Origin: Dermanyssus gallinae
Taxonomy: Eukaryota > Arthropoda > Arachnida > Mesostigmata > Dermanyssidae
Direction: 5' to 3'
NCBI GenBank assembly: GCA_003439945.1
Contig: QVRM01006058.1
Span: 1 to 64,000, forward strand
Length of the DNA stretch: 64,000 nt
Shown here: one piece after another, positions 21,871 through 36,100 of the stretch
How the letters are laid out: each line of letters starts with the position of its first letter
Position numbering within the stretch: the first letter of the stretch is position 1
Position numbers and translations under genes: made by a program
Notes under the pieces: model-generated
What the model was told of the DNA's origin: nothing
What the model saw: the letters and a program-made list of their open reading frames with translations, nothing else
The model's database searches: none

Positions 21871-22692
21871 CTGATAAATATCCACCCGCTAGCAAATGCA
21901 ACTAAGCTTCGCAGCTCTACTTGATGCCGTGCTAGTGGTTGGCCAGTGGTGATTACAGTCACTGCGAACAGGTCTGTGCCATTCACACCTGTGCTATCTA
22001 GTGGCTCTGGTAGAGTTCGTCGTCTCTCCCTGAACAGCAAACAGCCCTCGTTCGGCCATCTGTTGCGACTTGCCTTCATAGCTATTTCTTCCGCGTTTTT
22101 GTCTTGGAATCTGTCCCGGTGTCACTACGACGTACGTCCAGATACCACCAAAAATGCCCGTGTTTTGCATTCGTTTGCTCCTTTCTAAGCTGGAGAAACT
22201 GACGATGTTGATGTTTTTGTCCTGGTTTTTCTTCTTCTCCTTCTTCCTCGTCGTCGTCGTCTTCGTCTTGTCTCGGCTTGGCTTTTGTGCGCTGCAACAC
22301 GAGCAATACAAGCAACAACGAGCTTGCCTCAGGTGAAGGCTTAGACCAAGTCAGGTCGAACAGCAAGTAAAACCGAATTACCTTTAACTGCGCAGCTCCA
22401 AGAAAAGGCCGCCGCATAGCAGACGCACGTGCAGGCACGCGAGTGCAGAGGAATGCCTCTCACTGGATGTCCGTCCGGATGTCGAGTTGTTCTACGTCAG
22501 CCAGTAAGTGAGAAAGAGCCGTCAGAGATAACGTTGATAGAGATACTGCGTAGAAGAAGAGTACGTAACCGGCCGGGTGACCGCCACAAGAATGGAACAT
22601 GCCGATAGAATTCTGCTTACTGATCTTACCGCTGCTCGGACGAAGAGGACGAATAGAAATGCGCTCGATTACTGCTGCTGCTATATACTACT

Positions 22693-22765
22693 AGGACAGC
22701 AACAACAACAACAACAACAACAATAACAACAGCAACAATAACAACAACAACTACTACTTCTTCTT
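22693..22765. repeat. (CAA)n triplet array
   Basis: CAA/TAA/ACT triplets over about 70 bp. Confidence 0.8.
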
Positions 22766-24300
22766 CTACGACTACTACTGTTACGACTGAGATTACTACA
22801 TCGACAACCACAGTTAGGCCTAGTTGCTTCATTCAGGCCTCCTGCTTTCCTCGATACCCCAGGGCCGCCCGCCGACCCGTTCCTCGGCTATCCTACCCAG
22901 ATAATTCGACTTGATGAGGCTCCTCGTTCCCGATCGGGAACGCCAAGAGCCCGAGCGACGTGTCTGGCCGGAGTTCCACTGCTTCGCGGGGGTTGTGCGG
23001 CACGCGTGCGGTGGTGGGGGAGCGCCTATTTGAGACGCAGTCGTCTGCACGACACGCAGACGCTGACATAGACGAACACGGCTACACACGCACGTCAACG
23101 AATCGTTCTAAACAACCGGAGTAGGTTGACGTGCGTAAGATAGAATCGCGCTCCTGGTACAAGACTTTCTGCTTCCGCCTCGCGAAATTGCGAGTAGGGT
23201 TTAATAATCATTGTAAATTTAATAATTGGGCTGTTTGATGTTACATTTGCTCTTGTGCAGGCAAAAAAAGCCTATTTCCATGTGCGCTGAGCATTGAGAT
23301 ATGGCCTGTCTAATGGTAGAGGCAAAGGTGACTGTTAGCAGATTTCTACAGGCCAGCATTAGGAAGAATTTATTCTACTAGAAAACTAAGTTCGATTGTG
23401 TTTATACAAGGCACCCCCCCCCCTACCTTCTCCCGTGAAGAACCTTGCAGGTAAGTAAGTCACACAGGAGCAGAGGAGAACAGGGTTTAGCCGAGTGTAA
23501 ACGTCTAAATGATACACATGCATGTGCATGATACATGTGCACTACGTCACATGGTTTCTCTGCCACATCCCCACCTCCGGTGTGCAGAAACCACAGAGAA
23601 TCGATGCGCTGGTTGTACACTGGCTCTCCTCTTAGCGCAGGTTATCGTCCGGTCTGGACCTACGGGAATAAAAAGGGCTTCAAATAATGAAACTCTCTCT
23701 TGTCAGAAGCCTAGAAGTTTCAAGCGTGGTTTATTCATAAAACGACATTTCACAACGTTTAAGTTCTCGGACAAAAACTAAGTGACATGGAAACACAAAA
23801 GTGAAAAACGCACACTTTTCTCTGCACACAACGCCATGCTATTTCAGGAGCTGGCCCAACGCGGGCTATAAGATGAAAAATCGTGGCGGTTCGTCTCTAC
23901 CGGTTTGCCGTGACTCCCTTGAAAAAAATGCCTTTATTTACAAGGGATAGCACTGCAATGCACAGCGCATCAATACTCTTGTGCACCTTACCAAACGCTT
24001 TGCTTTGGATCCAATAGCTAACGCATTGTAGTGAATCGTCGGTCAGCCTACTCCATCAAGCACAGACTGAATTAACCATTGTTTTACATCACACGTAGAA
24101 GAGCCAGGTATGTATACCGAGGAATCTGTATTTGAATGAACCCACAGAGAGGATTGAGATTGATTAGCTGCCAGTGACGTTATACGTTGCGGAGACCAGG
24201 CACTCTAGTTTGTTAACATGCAATATTAGCGCGACAATACGGACGGCTCTAGTTTCTCTTTCGAATGTCCGAAGACTGACCGTGTTCTCTGGGTGGATTA

Positions 24301-24359
24301 TAGCTTTGATAGAGCATGGAATCACCCCACACAGGTGGTTTCATGCTCTATCAAGGCTG
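24301..24359. other. Strong hairpin: 26-bp stem, 7-nt loop
   Basis: Positions 24301-24326 pair with 24334-24359 over 26 consecutive pairs when read as RNA on the + strand, including four G-U wobbles and no bulge or mismatch; the loop is 24327-24333. Pairing stops outside the stem (A-A at 24300/24360), with two more A-U pairs just beyond. The size is at the low end for a microRNA precursor. It could also be a young fold-back repeat or chance. No database match is claimed. Confidence 0.6.
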
Positions 24360-24845
24360 AAAAAAAGTGAATTTCAAGCAGCTGAAAAGGTGTCTTTAAT
24401 TATACATGAAATGACTGCTTTGCTTGTAGAGGCAAGCGAAAAGCTGCTTTAGGTGCAGACTGTCCGTCACCCCAACTAATGAAGCAGTCCCGACTATCGA
24501 GACGAATGCTGAAGATGCCGCGTACAGTACTTTAAAAATGTTTTCTTTTAGAGTGGGAATCTAAATTCAAACGGACGGGAGGTCAGATAGTTGAGCGTGC
24601 TCACCTGCACTTGTGATCTAGTTTTGCAAGTGAGAGTCGCCAGCAGGTACGTAACAGGTAATTATTACCTGGTATGTTCAAATACCGCTTTTCACGACAA
24701 GCACGAGTTGTGCCCTTGCCAGTTCTGCCTGCAGAGGTGCGCCAAGTGCCATGCAATGCAATGTTCTGCACTGGAGCATGGGAAATCGCTACATTACTTC
24801 TGACGGGTAAAAGATCATGATGATAAGCTTATACATAAGTGTATA

Positions 24846-25140
24846 TTATACTTTAAATAAGTGAATTAAACAGGAATTAATTAAAAGAACTAGGTGGACG
24901 TCCTCAGTCTGGGTCCCAAGCATCATGTAACGCTTAGCAGAGATCACCACAAGGTATTTTGATGCGACGCTTTTATGGAGGGTCTGCCACGTCATATTGT
25001 CATGCAATGCAAGCCCGAGACATTTCGTCGTCTGAGAGAAGATCGATTTGCTGTCGCTGGAGTCAGCTTGCAAGCGCACTACCCTCTGAGGCGGTCGAAA
25101 CAGCAGGAAGTTAGTATTTTTGGCGTCGAGAACAAAGTAA
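24846..25140 (-). pseudogene. LINE reverse transcriptase 3' fragment
   Basis: The minus-strand translation begins near 25130 with LDAKNTNFLLFRPPQRV, the usual segment just after the RT catalytic core, in which the element protein reads N-x-T-K-F-x-x-F. It continues with KCLGLALHDNMTWQTLHKSV, the K-x-LG-x-x-x-D-x-x-x-(S/T)W block of Jockey- and CR1-like elements. A stop closes the frame at 24846. The catalytic core upstream is not recognisable. A related but more decayed fragment lies at 25680-25790 in the same orientation. Confidence 0.65.
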
Positions 25141-25149
25141 AAAAGCTGT

Positions 25150-25675
25150 CTAAAATATTGAAATAATTTTTTCCTTGTTTAGTGATCTCCGTAGATCTAC
25201 ATCAAATGGTTAACGCTGGCTAATAATGTGGTATGATAGACGTACGCTATATCGTCGCCGAGCTTTTTCATGTATTTTTTAAATAAACAAAACTCAAAGA
25301 CGATCAGCAATATAAACGGCGCGAGCACCGAGTCGTGATAAGTTCCGCTGTCACGCTGCCTTCAATTAGTCTCTATCCGAACAACCTTGAAATGTAGTGT
25401 AAACGACCTAAATGGAGCGATAATTGGCGTTCAGAGCTTGATCTTCTTTTTCATGTTTAAGGCTTCCACGACTGTTTCCCTAAGCCGATATTGACGCGCT
25501 CCTGACGCAAAAAGAGACTGATATTTTTTTTCAGAGAGCCGACAATGATTTGTGAGCAGCCAGCAGTTTTGCATTAACCCATCCCTATTAAGGGGACTTC
25601 TTAAGGACAATGATTACAAACTTTTTAGAAGTCTGACTAAGACCTACGATTTGTATATAATACTCCATGTGAGTA
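25150..25675. other. No gene seen between LINE fragments
   Basis: AT-rich sequence of unknown origin. It may be decayed LINE sequence, but no motif is readable. Confidence 0.35.
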
Positions 25676-25679
25676 AAAT

Positions 25680-25790
25680 AAACAGGACTGAATAGAAAGA
25701 AGCAATGTCTCATAAACTAGGTGCAAGTCCTCAATGAGCTCATGCATTCTGAGCAAGATCTTAAAGACCTTGGAGGTAGAACAGGAATCC
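25680..25790 (-). pseudogene. Second fragment of the same LINE type
   Basis: On the minus strand the peptide ELIEDLHLVYETLLLSIQSC resembles TQTEDVHLVLLINSC from the 24.85-kb fragment, and the underlying DNA shares the block GAGGAC-n-CACCTAGTT followed by a CCTGTTTA stretch. It looks like a second, older copy of the same RT C-terminal region. Confidence 0.4.
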
Positions 25791-25799
25791 AGCAAGAAT

Positions 25800-28494
<2,695 letters not shown>

Positions 28495-28499
28495 GACCT

Positions 28500-28660
28500 A
28501 CATGGACTTTCTCCAGCAGAGGAATGTGTAATAGAAGCAGGGTAAGGCCCAAACAGAAACAATCAGCAAGACCGGGGCTCGAACTTGAAACAACCGGTCT
28601 ATTGTTTATGACCGCCATGACAACGCCCCGTTTCGAGTAGTGCATTAGCCACCGAAGCCA

Positions 28661-28663
<3 letters not shown>
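28500..28663 (-). mobile_element. tRNA-derived SINE-like element
   Basis: On the minus strand, TGGCTAATGCA (28641-28651) resembles an RNA polymerase III A box, and AGTTCGAGCCC (28575-28585) fits a B box (R-GTTCRANNC). The body continues with a segment containing CTGGAGAAAGTCCATG and CCAGCAGCGAG. The 5' end directly abuts a (TA)n array. No target duplication was found, so the limits are approximate. Confidence 0.6.

Positions 28664-28691
<28 letters not shown>
28664..28691. repeat. (TA)n microsatellite at SINE 5' end
   Basis: About 28 bp of TA immediately upstream (minus-strand sense) of the SINE-like head. Confidence 0.9.
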
Positions 28692-28699
28692 AGAAAACA

Positions 28700-30280
28700 C
28701 ATATCCTTAATTTCGCTTTGTATCTCTCTGATCTGAACGGGTTACAGGTCGATCGCCATTTCCGAGAGATGATTTCACTTAGATTGGGTAGAGGTCTGCA
28801 TGTTCAGCCGGGACCGCTGAATAGCGATTACTGTAGCTGGAGTACAGCGGCAGTGGCCACGGCATTATCCGCCGAGGTCAGCGGAGGGATAACTCGATTT
28901 GTATTGAGATCCTTTCTTGGAGTTCGGAGAGGGAATTACTTGTATAAGCCTGTCTACGTCCACCCTTTGATCGAACGGAGCGACCACTTGACTTCGACTT
29001 GAAGTTAAGAGGCTAATAGCATAAGAGGCAAGCAATGGAAGTGATCGCAAGAGGCCCAGGCGTGCGGACCGGTGTTCGGACTAAGAGCCATGTATGTAGG
29101 TTTGTATATATATATATATATATATATATATGAATGCGTATAAACATGTATTAAAGAAGTCAGAAAATTTTACCGGTTAGTGAACTCCACTGTTTAGCGG
29201 CTCCTGGTGTAGCCAAACATCTGTTTTCAACAAGGGTCATCTGATCTTGTGGTACCAAGTATTCATTAGTGAACCTATTTCTTTTGAACGTATCACAATT
29301 CAACCACGCCGAACTCAAGTTACTAAAAGAAAGATGACACTTGTAAAGGCCCAATCGCATGAAATTATGCAATTTTTCATCATTTGTTTATTGCACGATA
29401 TCTGTTGTATATATATATACATTATTGTAATAAAAATGCGAATTTTTCGCTACCATCAAAAAGTGGATGTGGTTTCACAGGCCTGGAGTTGTCTGTAGTC
29501 GTACTGCAATTTGGTAGTTTCATCGCTCCCGTAGTAAAGGTTTTGATGTGTCAGATCGGTTATAAACGTATCGGCTTTCCACAGTGGACACTGACAAACA
29601 AATTTATCTTGCGGACTGTAAAGTACATTTGACAGTCGACGAGAGGCACACATGGTAAACGCATCGCACGGATTAATTTATTCGCATCTAGCAAGGCTAA
29701 GTAAACTTAATTACTGATGATGTACAACAAAACTTGCACAAGATTATAGTTAAAGCAAAGCTTCGGGCCCAACAGTTTTGCAAAAGAAAGCGAGCTAAAC
29801 AATTGTAGGTGCGTCGTGTTCCATGTCATATGTCAGAGTGGGTGTCTCACAAACTGACTAATACCAACAAATTAGAGTGCATACGCGTCTGCACTTCTCT
29901 CCTCAGTTGTCACCGCTAAGCTTCGTTTATGGATCCCTTGGTAACCTACGATGAAAAATGCGTATTCTACAACAAGGTAAACAGACAAACCTGTGAGGAG
30001 GCAAACGAATCTTACTGCTAAAAACTCCAAAAAGTTCGAGAAGATTGGACCAATGTACGTCCAAAAATGAATAACAACAGTTTAAAAGAATATACGATCT
30101 GACTTGAGAACTTATTCAGCATCTATCTTATTCTTCGCACCTTCAGGCTATCACTTATTACGGTCTCGTTAAGATTGCTTTAACTGAAAAAAGTGTAAGT
30201 CCTTCGAAGCCGTCAAAAATGTACAACACTTATCCCGATATAGAAAACAAGCATTTACAAAAAAAGGGGTTGCATTATGT

Positions 30281-30283
<3 letters not shown>
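28700..30283. other. Intergenic, no supported gene
   Basis: Includes a (TA)n array at 29105-29131 and otherwise unannotatable AT-rich sequence. Confidence 0.4.
29105..29131. repeat. (TA)n microsatellite
   Basis: About 27 bp of TA. Confidence 0.9.

Positions 30284-30321
<38 letters not shown>
30284..30321. repeat. (TA)n microsatellite
   Basis: About 38 bp of TA, bounded by AGG on the left and AGGTAAC on the right. Confidence 0.9.
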
Positions 30322-30323
<2 letters not shown>

Positions 30324-30699
30324 TAACTGGGTAGCTAATTCCGGGCTTCCGTCTGATCAATTTTTATTGACCTACAATATGAAACTACTTATTGTCCTGG
30401 GATCTATAAATATATCCTTTAAAGTAGGGTTTTTGACTAGTTAATGACCATGCCTAAAAAGCAAATTCAGATATATTATGGCGAAATATAATCTCCGTGT
30501 AAAAAATATATATGTATTGTGTCCCAATATTCTGCTAGCATTTTTCAAACGTTCATGTACTCAGCTCTAGACTCTCCGCGACCCGCTCTTTTGGTAACCA
30601 AAAAAGGGTATTACCTCAAAAGAAAAACGCCTAGAGATTATGAAAAGTGATCATACAAATGGAAACTCTGTACAGGCATTCTTCCTTCAATTCTTCATG

Positions 30700-31440
30700 C
30701 AACTCACGATCGCCTTGTGGGAACACTATTCGTGAACTTGTATAAACATTTAACAGGACACGCTCAGTACACGATATGGCGACGTGCCCAACAACTGGGA
30801 CTTTCACCCACTTCAACCTGGTGTACTTCGAAGTCGGATCTAACGATGTGTCCATCTAATATCCAGTTGACGCAAAGACTCAAGCCTGTGGACCATTAGT
30901 AGCTGCTAAACTTCGCCCATTAGGCGCAGCGTGATGTCTATTTTGTGGAAAAAAAAGATATTTTCCGATGAAGCCCATTGCTCAACGAAGTGAGAAGACA
31001 AAACTGTCGCATCTAAGCAACCAAATACGATCACGGGATTCACAAGGAGCCATTATATGTGCCATAAGTCACACACTTTAATGAGGCCTCATTTCCGAAT
31101 CATTGTACCCATTTTTTTATCTCCACGGTTAATGGCGGACGTTATCTGACCATGAGCCTTAATTGTCTTTGGCCGATCTTAGACGAAATCAATGCGAGTA
31201 AACTCTAGATCTAATAAGATCGTGCCATAAGTTACAAAACCGACGAGGCAATTGAGTTTTTATGTATCCCGGACGGGCAACTCTGCGTAACACGGACATT
31301 CATTGGCATTAAGTTAACGCCATTAGCCTGTTAATGTAGGTTTTTGGAGAGTAACGTGTACGAGAAATAGTCCTAAGATAATCAGCGGACCAACATAAAA
31401 CGTGTTCTTAATTTAATTAAGCCTGCTTTATGTGCTTTCA
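30700..31440 (+). pseudogene. IS630/Tc1/mariner-superfamily transposase relic (FSDEAHF type)
   Basis: The + strand shows a transposase of the arthropod type whose catalytic core begins with (I/L)FSDEAHF. RRAQQLGLSPTSTW (30777-30820) is the second helix-turn-helix region and QLTQRLKPVDH follows at about 30863-30895. IFSDEAHC at 30958-30981 carries the first catalytic aspartate and glutamate. VNGGRYLTM lies near 31125-31155. A divergent LTPLAC block, equivalent to LTPLD, lies near 31310-31325; NQRTNIKRVLN near 31380-31410 matches the usual TNIR-x-V block. In the third motif the expected aspartate position reads Ala, and the second motif is disrupted by stops. At least five stops or frameshifts make it inactive. 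No terminal repeats identified. Confidence 0.8.
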
Positions 31441-31589
31441 ACGTAGCGTTTTATATATTTATATTTACTTGTAGTTGTACAAACGGTGGGAGAAGCTTGT
31501 CGACAGTGTTTCGACAATGCGTCGATTCACTTGCAGCCGCTCTCAAACGTGTGGTCTCATCTGGTTGCGTATCATTTGCTGCGTGTAGT

Positions 31590-32290
31590 TAGTTTGTACC
31601 ACTTTCAGCGAGGATTTAAAACCTAAAGTATTTTAAATTTCGATCGAGCCTCGATAAACCACTGGAGATGAGACCCTATCCCTGAGAAGCGTGTATCGAT
31701 GGCACGAGACGTGTTTCGATGGCAAACTGGATATTTCAATATGTATGTATGACGAATCCCGCACAGGACGTTCAAAAACTCGTGTAAAGTCTACCATTGA
31801 TGAAACATAACCTATGCATCTCTAGAAGAGACGTTGTGGCGACCTTTATAAGATCTTCCACGACCACCTCGGACTCACCAAAAAATCTGCTTGGCAGGTA
31901 CTCTATTGTCATAGCACGAGAAAAAGGTGCTGGTCTTCTGGCTTGGGAAATGAAGATAAAATTCGACGATGGCAGATGCTTTTTGTCTTCTAGAGTCGTC
32001 ACGGATAATAAGACTTGGTTGCTTTTTTGACTTTCTAGTCAACTGCCCGAACTCGCAGTGATCAGGCGTAGGAGCGTCTACACCCACAAAAGTAAGGCGC
32101 CAACGATCAGCTACGGCAAAATGAGCGTCCCCATAATCTCCTCTAGAAGTGAAATTGGCGACGGTCAAACTGAGAGAAAGTGGCACAGTAACGAGCGGTT
32201 CGTAGACTACAGAACGCTTACTAGACATTCTTACTGGAGCTGAAGAGGAAAGCGCGTCGAGACCAATTCGATTTACACAGATTCGTGCTT
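31590..32290 (+). pseudogene. Second mariner transposase relic (different lineage)
   Basis: A different mariner follows on the same strand. SVYRWHETCFDGK (about 31690-31730) matches the V-Y-R-W-x-x-R-F-R-D-G block, DESRTGRSKTR follows as in the D-(E/D)-x-RSGRP linker, and DLYKIFHDHLGLTKKSAWQVL matches the second helix-turn-helix. RVVTDNKTWLLF (31993-32028) corresponds to (R/I)VTCDEKWVLY: the aspartate is kept but the neighbouring glutamate reads Asn. Beyond 32035 similarity is weak (GTVTSGS near 32190). The C-terminal catalytic block is not found. Frames shift several times. It abuts the first relic with no spacer that I can identify, so one may have inserted next to the other. Confidence 0.7.
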
Positions 32291-33682
32291 GAAGCCGTCG
32301 AGCTAGAGGTCGAAAAAAATCGCCAAAATCGCAAGCTGGAAAATGTGTTTCGATGCCCGGCTTCGCTGCCTCATCAAATGTTCAAAACATTACCGCACAC
32401 TACGTTAAAATCTAAGAAAATCAATTCTTTCAAAATCGAAAAAAAACAAGCTGGTGTTGTAGACCAAGCAAGCTTCTGATATGCTTCCTTCCTCTCTGTA
32501 GCCATGGTAGGTGGTACGAAGTCGTTTCAGCGCGGCTGTAGTGGGCATGACAGTAACTAACGTAGTAGTTATGGTAAAGTCGTCCCTTTATTAGTGATAC
32601 TTAAAATAGTCGTCCTAGAGGTATTGCTAGCAGTAATAGAAAAAAAAGAGGCAAAGAAGACACAAAGAAGGAGCAGCAGGAGGAGGTGACATGTGAATAA
32701 TTCATTCAGCCGCAAAGGCTATACACCACTTTCTTGCTGCTGCTGCTTCTGCTGCTCGCGTGGCAGGAATGATGGGGGGCAGCACGAGAATGAAACAGAG
32801 GAGCAAGTACAAGAAGAAGGACTACCACTAATATGACTCGACTTGCTGTGGTGCCCGCAAACGTGGCGACGGTAAAGGTACAGACGAGCCCTTGTGCTCT
32901 CTGACACAGCTAATGGTCCTGCCCGACATGGCCGGAGCGGCGCGACTCATTGCCTTCAGCCCTTCAAGTGTCCTCGAGACTTGTTCTCGAGCTTCTGATG
33001 CTCGTGCTCGAGCGATGCTCTCCAAAACACAAACGCTCTCTACTGCTGCTGCCCCGCACCGCTACCCCGTTCGACGGGTGACTCTGATGCCCGGCTAGGA
33101 TGAGGCACTGGGATCACTGCGGTGGTGCGGTCTGATTTCCGCCCACTCTGTGCGTCGCAGCTAGAATGAACTCCGCTACTGAGGAAGAATTTGTCAAACA
33201 GACTAGCCGGCCTCAACCTCCACCACCTTCTCCACCGGTGCGCAGAGCTATATCATCTTTATAAAAATGTTTCGGTTACGAAAACGATAACGATAACTGC
33301 AACAACAATACCCGAGGAAAACCACAGCAACAACGCGTCGTTGCAACGCTGTATGTTAGTAAATGCATTCGTACGCGGTGTGATACGCGAGAAATACGCC
33401 GTGAAGGATCCGTGAACTGCAGACAGACAGCGTTTAAGATGTTGGCCGGTCAGTTCAAGAGGCAACTGAAGACAATCTTTGAGTCAGTTGCCAAGTCCAC
33501 GACACAGAACGAACCCCCTATTGTTCAGCTACGTATATCTTATGATTATAAGAGAGATAGAACTATTTCTATATTCTGTACATTCGGGACATTCCGGACA
33601 CAAAATAAAATTTATCTCTACGTTTAGGCTATCGCTTTGTCATAGCAAGCAGCAACGGCTGTTTGATCGATACTCGGCAACG

Positions 33683-33735
33683 TTGTTGTTGTTGTTGTTG
33701 CTATTGTTGGTGTTGTCTTTGATGCCACTGTTGTT
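33683..33735. repeat. (TTG)n triplet array
   Basis: About 50 bp of TTG with variants. Confidence 0.75.
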
Positions 33736-34716
33736 TGTTGTTTGGGGTTCTTATTGCTGCATATGTTGTTCATATGCTACAAAACGAGGCCTCCAACCTC
33801 ATTGGTGGTTCAAGCAAGCAACCCTATCGTCCGCCTTTCGGATGCTTTTGTACACCGACCGCACCTGATCTGTATATAGTTGATGCTGAAATGAGATGCG
33901 TATGTCACTCGGGGCAAATGGCAAATAGGAAACAAGCGCCATAGGTGGATGGAGTACGAGGGAAAAGTCTATGGGTGAATGATAGACGGCGCGTGCACCG
34001 CCGGCCAAGATGCGGAGAGCACACACGAGCAGCAGCAACAACAACAGAGGAACAACCAACAGAGTTAAAGTGAGTGAGACTGCGTCGGCAGAGGCAGATC
34101 GAGGGAATCGAGGGTGCAATAAGTAGAGGAGGAATATCTTGCGGCCCGGCCATGACCGACGACTGAGCTACGGCAAAGGGTAAAGCCAATCGCATGCAGC
34201 AAGCCGCAGCATGCCCTGTTCCTCTCTACTGCAGGTTCTCCCACTTCTGGGCTTCAGAACGTCTGCCCCGTCAAAGAGGTGCCGTCGTCACCGCCCTTGG
34301 CCCAACGAAAGGATGCAGCTGCTGCACAGCGAGCAGGAGGAAGAACAACAAGAGGGAGGCGGTACAGGGGGTGTTGGTTATGGTGACGATGGTGCTATCG
34401 TTGGTGGCAGTGGTGGTGGCACGACATTTTGCATTCTCCCCGTAGAAAGACGAGGGCAACAGTGAAGCTTCGAGGCCACCGTTGACTGCCGGTCGCCTCC
34501 TTCACCGCCACCTCTTGTCGTTTCGTTGCAACGGGTAGCAAACGCAAATGAAACCGGTGAACGAACACAGTGGGAGAAGGAGTAACCGATACCGCTGAAG
34601 GGACAGAAGACAAAAAAAGTGGGAGAAAAACGCAGAGAAAGGGAAGGAAAACGCAACAAACAAGATGAATAACAGACCGAACGAGATATGAAGAGACAGA
34701 AACGATAAAGTCCAGA

Positions 34717-34770
34717 GAGATAGAGAGAGAGAGAGAGATAAATAAAGAGAGAGAAAGAGGGAAAGGGAGA
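34717..34770. repeat. (GA)n tract
   Basis: GAGAGAGAGA with ATAA and AAG interruptions over about 50 bp. Confidence 0.8.
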
Positions 34771-35162
34771 TACATAGGACAAGCAAGTATCAGTCGTCTG
34801 GGGACTTTAATTTATCAAACGGTGGCAAGGCACTCTTTCTATCTGTCTTTGCTTCGTTTTTCTATCCTCTCGTCCGCTCATGGCTGCAGACGGCCCGTGT
34901 TCGTTGTCTTATGCTTGTGGTGGCGTTGTTTGGGCAAACCTTAGCCCAGCCCAGCAGTCATGTGCCAACGTAGACAAACGATCCCGGTCTTCGTATTCTT
35001 TGGTGGGTCTGTCTTTGCTGTACTCGTGGCTCCCCCGCTGCCGTCGTCGTCAACGTCGCCGTTGTTGACCCTGGGCAGCCCTTGCCCGTCCACGCTTCTC
35101 CAGCCCATGCACGCATTATTCGACCGCCAACCCAACGTTTTCTAACCAACAACGGTTTGGTA

Positions 35163-35215
35163 GTCGTTGCTGTTGTCGTCATTGTTGTTGTCGTCATTGT
35201 TGTCGCCGCTCACTA
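35163..35215. repeat. (GTTGTC)n-like repeat
   Basis: GTTGCTGTTGTCGTCATT units, imperfect, over about 50 bp. Confidence 0.65.
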
Positions 35216-36100
35216 TGTTGCAATTGCCGTCTTTGCCAGTATTTGTATCACTCTTTCGTTTGCCCTACCTTTCGCTTGGTCTTTCTCTCTTCCTCTCGAT
35301 TTTCATTTTGCATTTTCTATTATATCCGTTTTTTCCCTGTTCTACCGTCGCTTCATCCGTGGGCATGCATGAAGGCGGCCGCCTCTCACCAAAGGGATAG
35401 GCTACTTACTATCTGTCTCGAGACGGCGGTGCCCGTCTGGCCGGCCCGGGGCCCAAAGAGTAGAACGGCTCTCGGTTGCCCGGCCGGGGTTCTTGACAGG
35501 ATGCCTGCGCGGGACTCTCTTAGTGTGTTGCCTATTTGGTTTGAATTGCATCGTCAACGTTGACGTCGTCGTCGCCACTGCTTCTCGGTACAGACAGCCA
35601 CCAGTCGTAAGTTCCATCGTAGTCCTGTAGTGTGGGCCATTACGCCAGCGATGACCTGGGGACCTTTTCTGCGTACTGCCTCAATTTTCCTTAGCCTCGT
35701 CTTTGTCGGGGACTTCTGGCCAACGAATGACAAAGAAGCGGCCATAAGCCTGGAAAGCTTGCTCGCTCTCCATACGTCTAGGCCACCCTTTCTCCATATA
35801 TTGGCCCGCACCGGCATTTGGCAGTTTGACAGATTATTGTCTGTTCTATTCATTTGTCCAGCGACCTGACGCGAGCTGCCGCAAGCACGTACACACAACC
35901 AGTTCTGTTACAAAAAAATAGAACCTTCTACCTCTATTATATTTTTGGGTTATCTCAGACTTCAGGGCGGCCGGAGGCTTTCGATCGCTGTCACGACTGT
36001 CAACAAGAACTGCCAAAGAAGTTGGTACATTATGTGCCCACCACGTTTAACCAGGTGATTAACCACATATGAAACCGCCCCCATATCCGTCGATAACCGA

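Larger units (their letters stand above)
21160..24290. other. Intergenic, no supported gene
   Basis: Contains a (TA)n array, a CT/TC tract near 22225-22270, a CAA/ACT triplet array at about 22693-22765 and mixed sequence. Overlapping open frames near 21477-22079 on both strands follow a local GC-rich segment (21400-21740), but none has recognisable domains or clear splice sites. Confidence 0.45.
32300..36100. other. GC-richer intergenic region with simple repeats
   Basis: Composition rises in G+C from about 32.6 to 35.9 kb. Repeats include GAA/AGG tracts (32640-32690), CTG near 32735-32755, (TTG)n at 33683-33735, (GA)n at 34717-34770 and GTTGTC repeats at 35163-35215. Open frames up to about 134 codons are low-complexity Ser/Leu/Phe or lack known motifs. 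No exon is supported. Confidence 0.45.

Noticed and set aside
21477..22079. 200-codon minus-strand frame with a YIYIYI run
   Set aside because: Crosses a (TA)n array and overlaps equally open frames on the other strand. No domain recognised.
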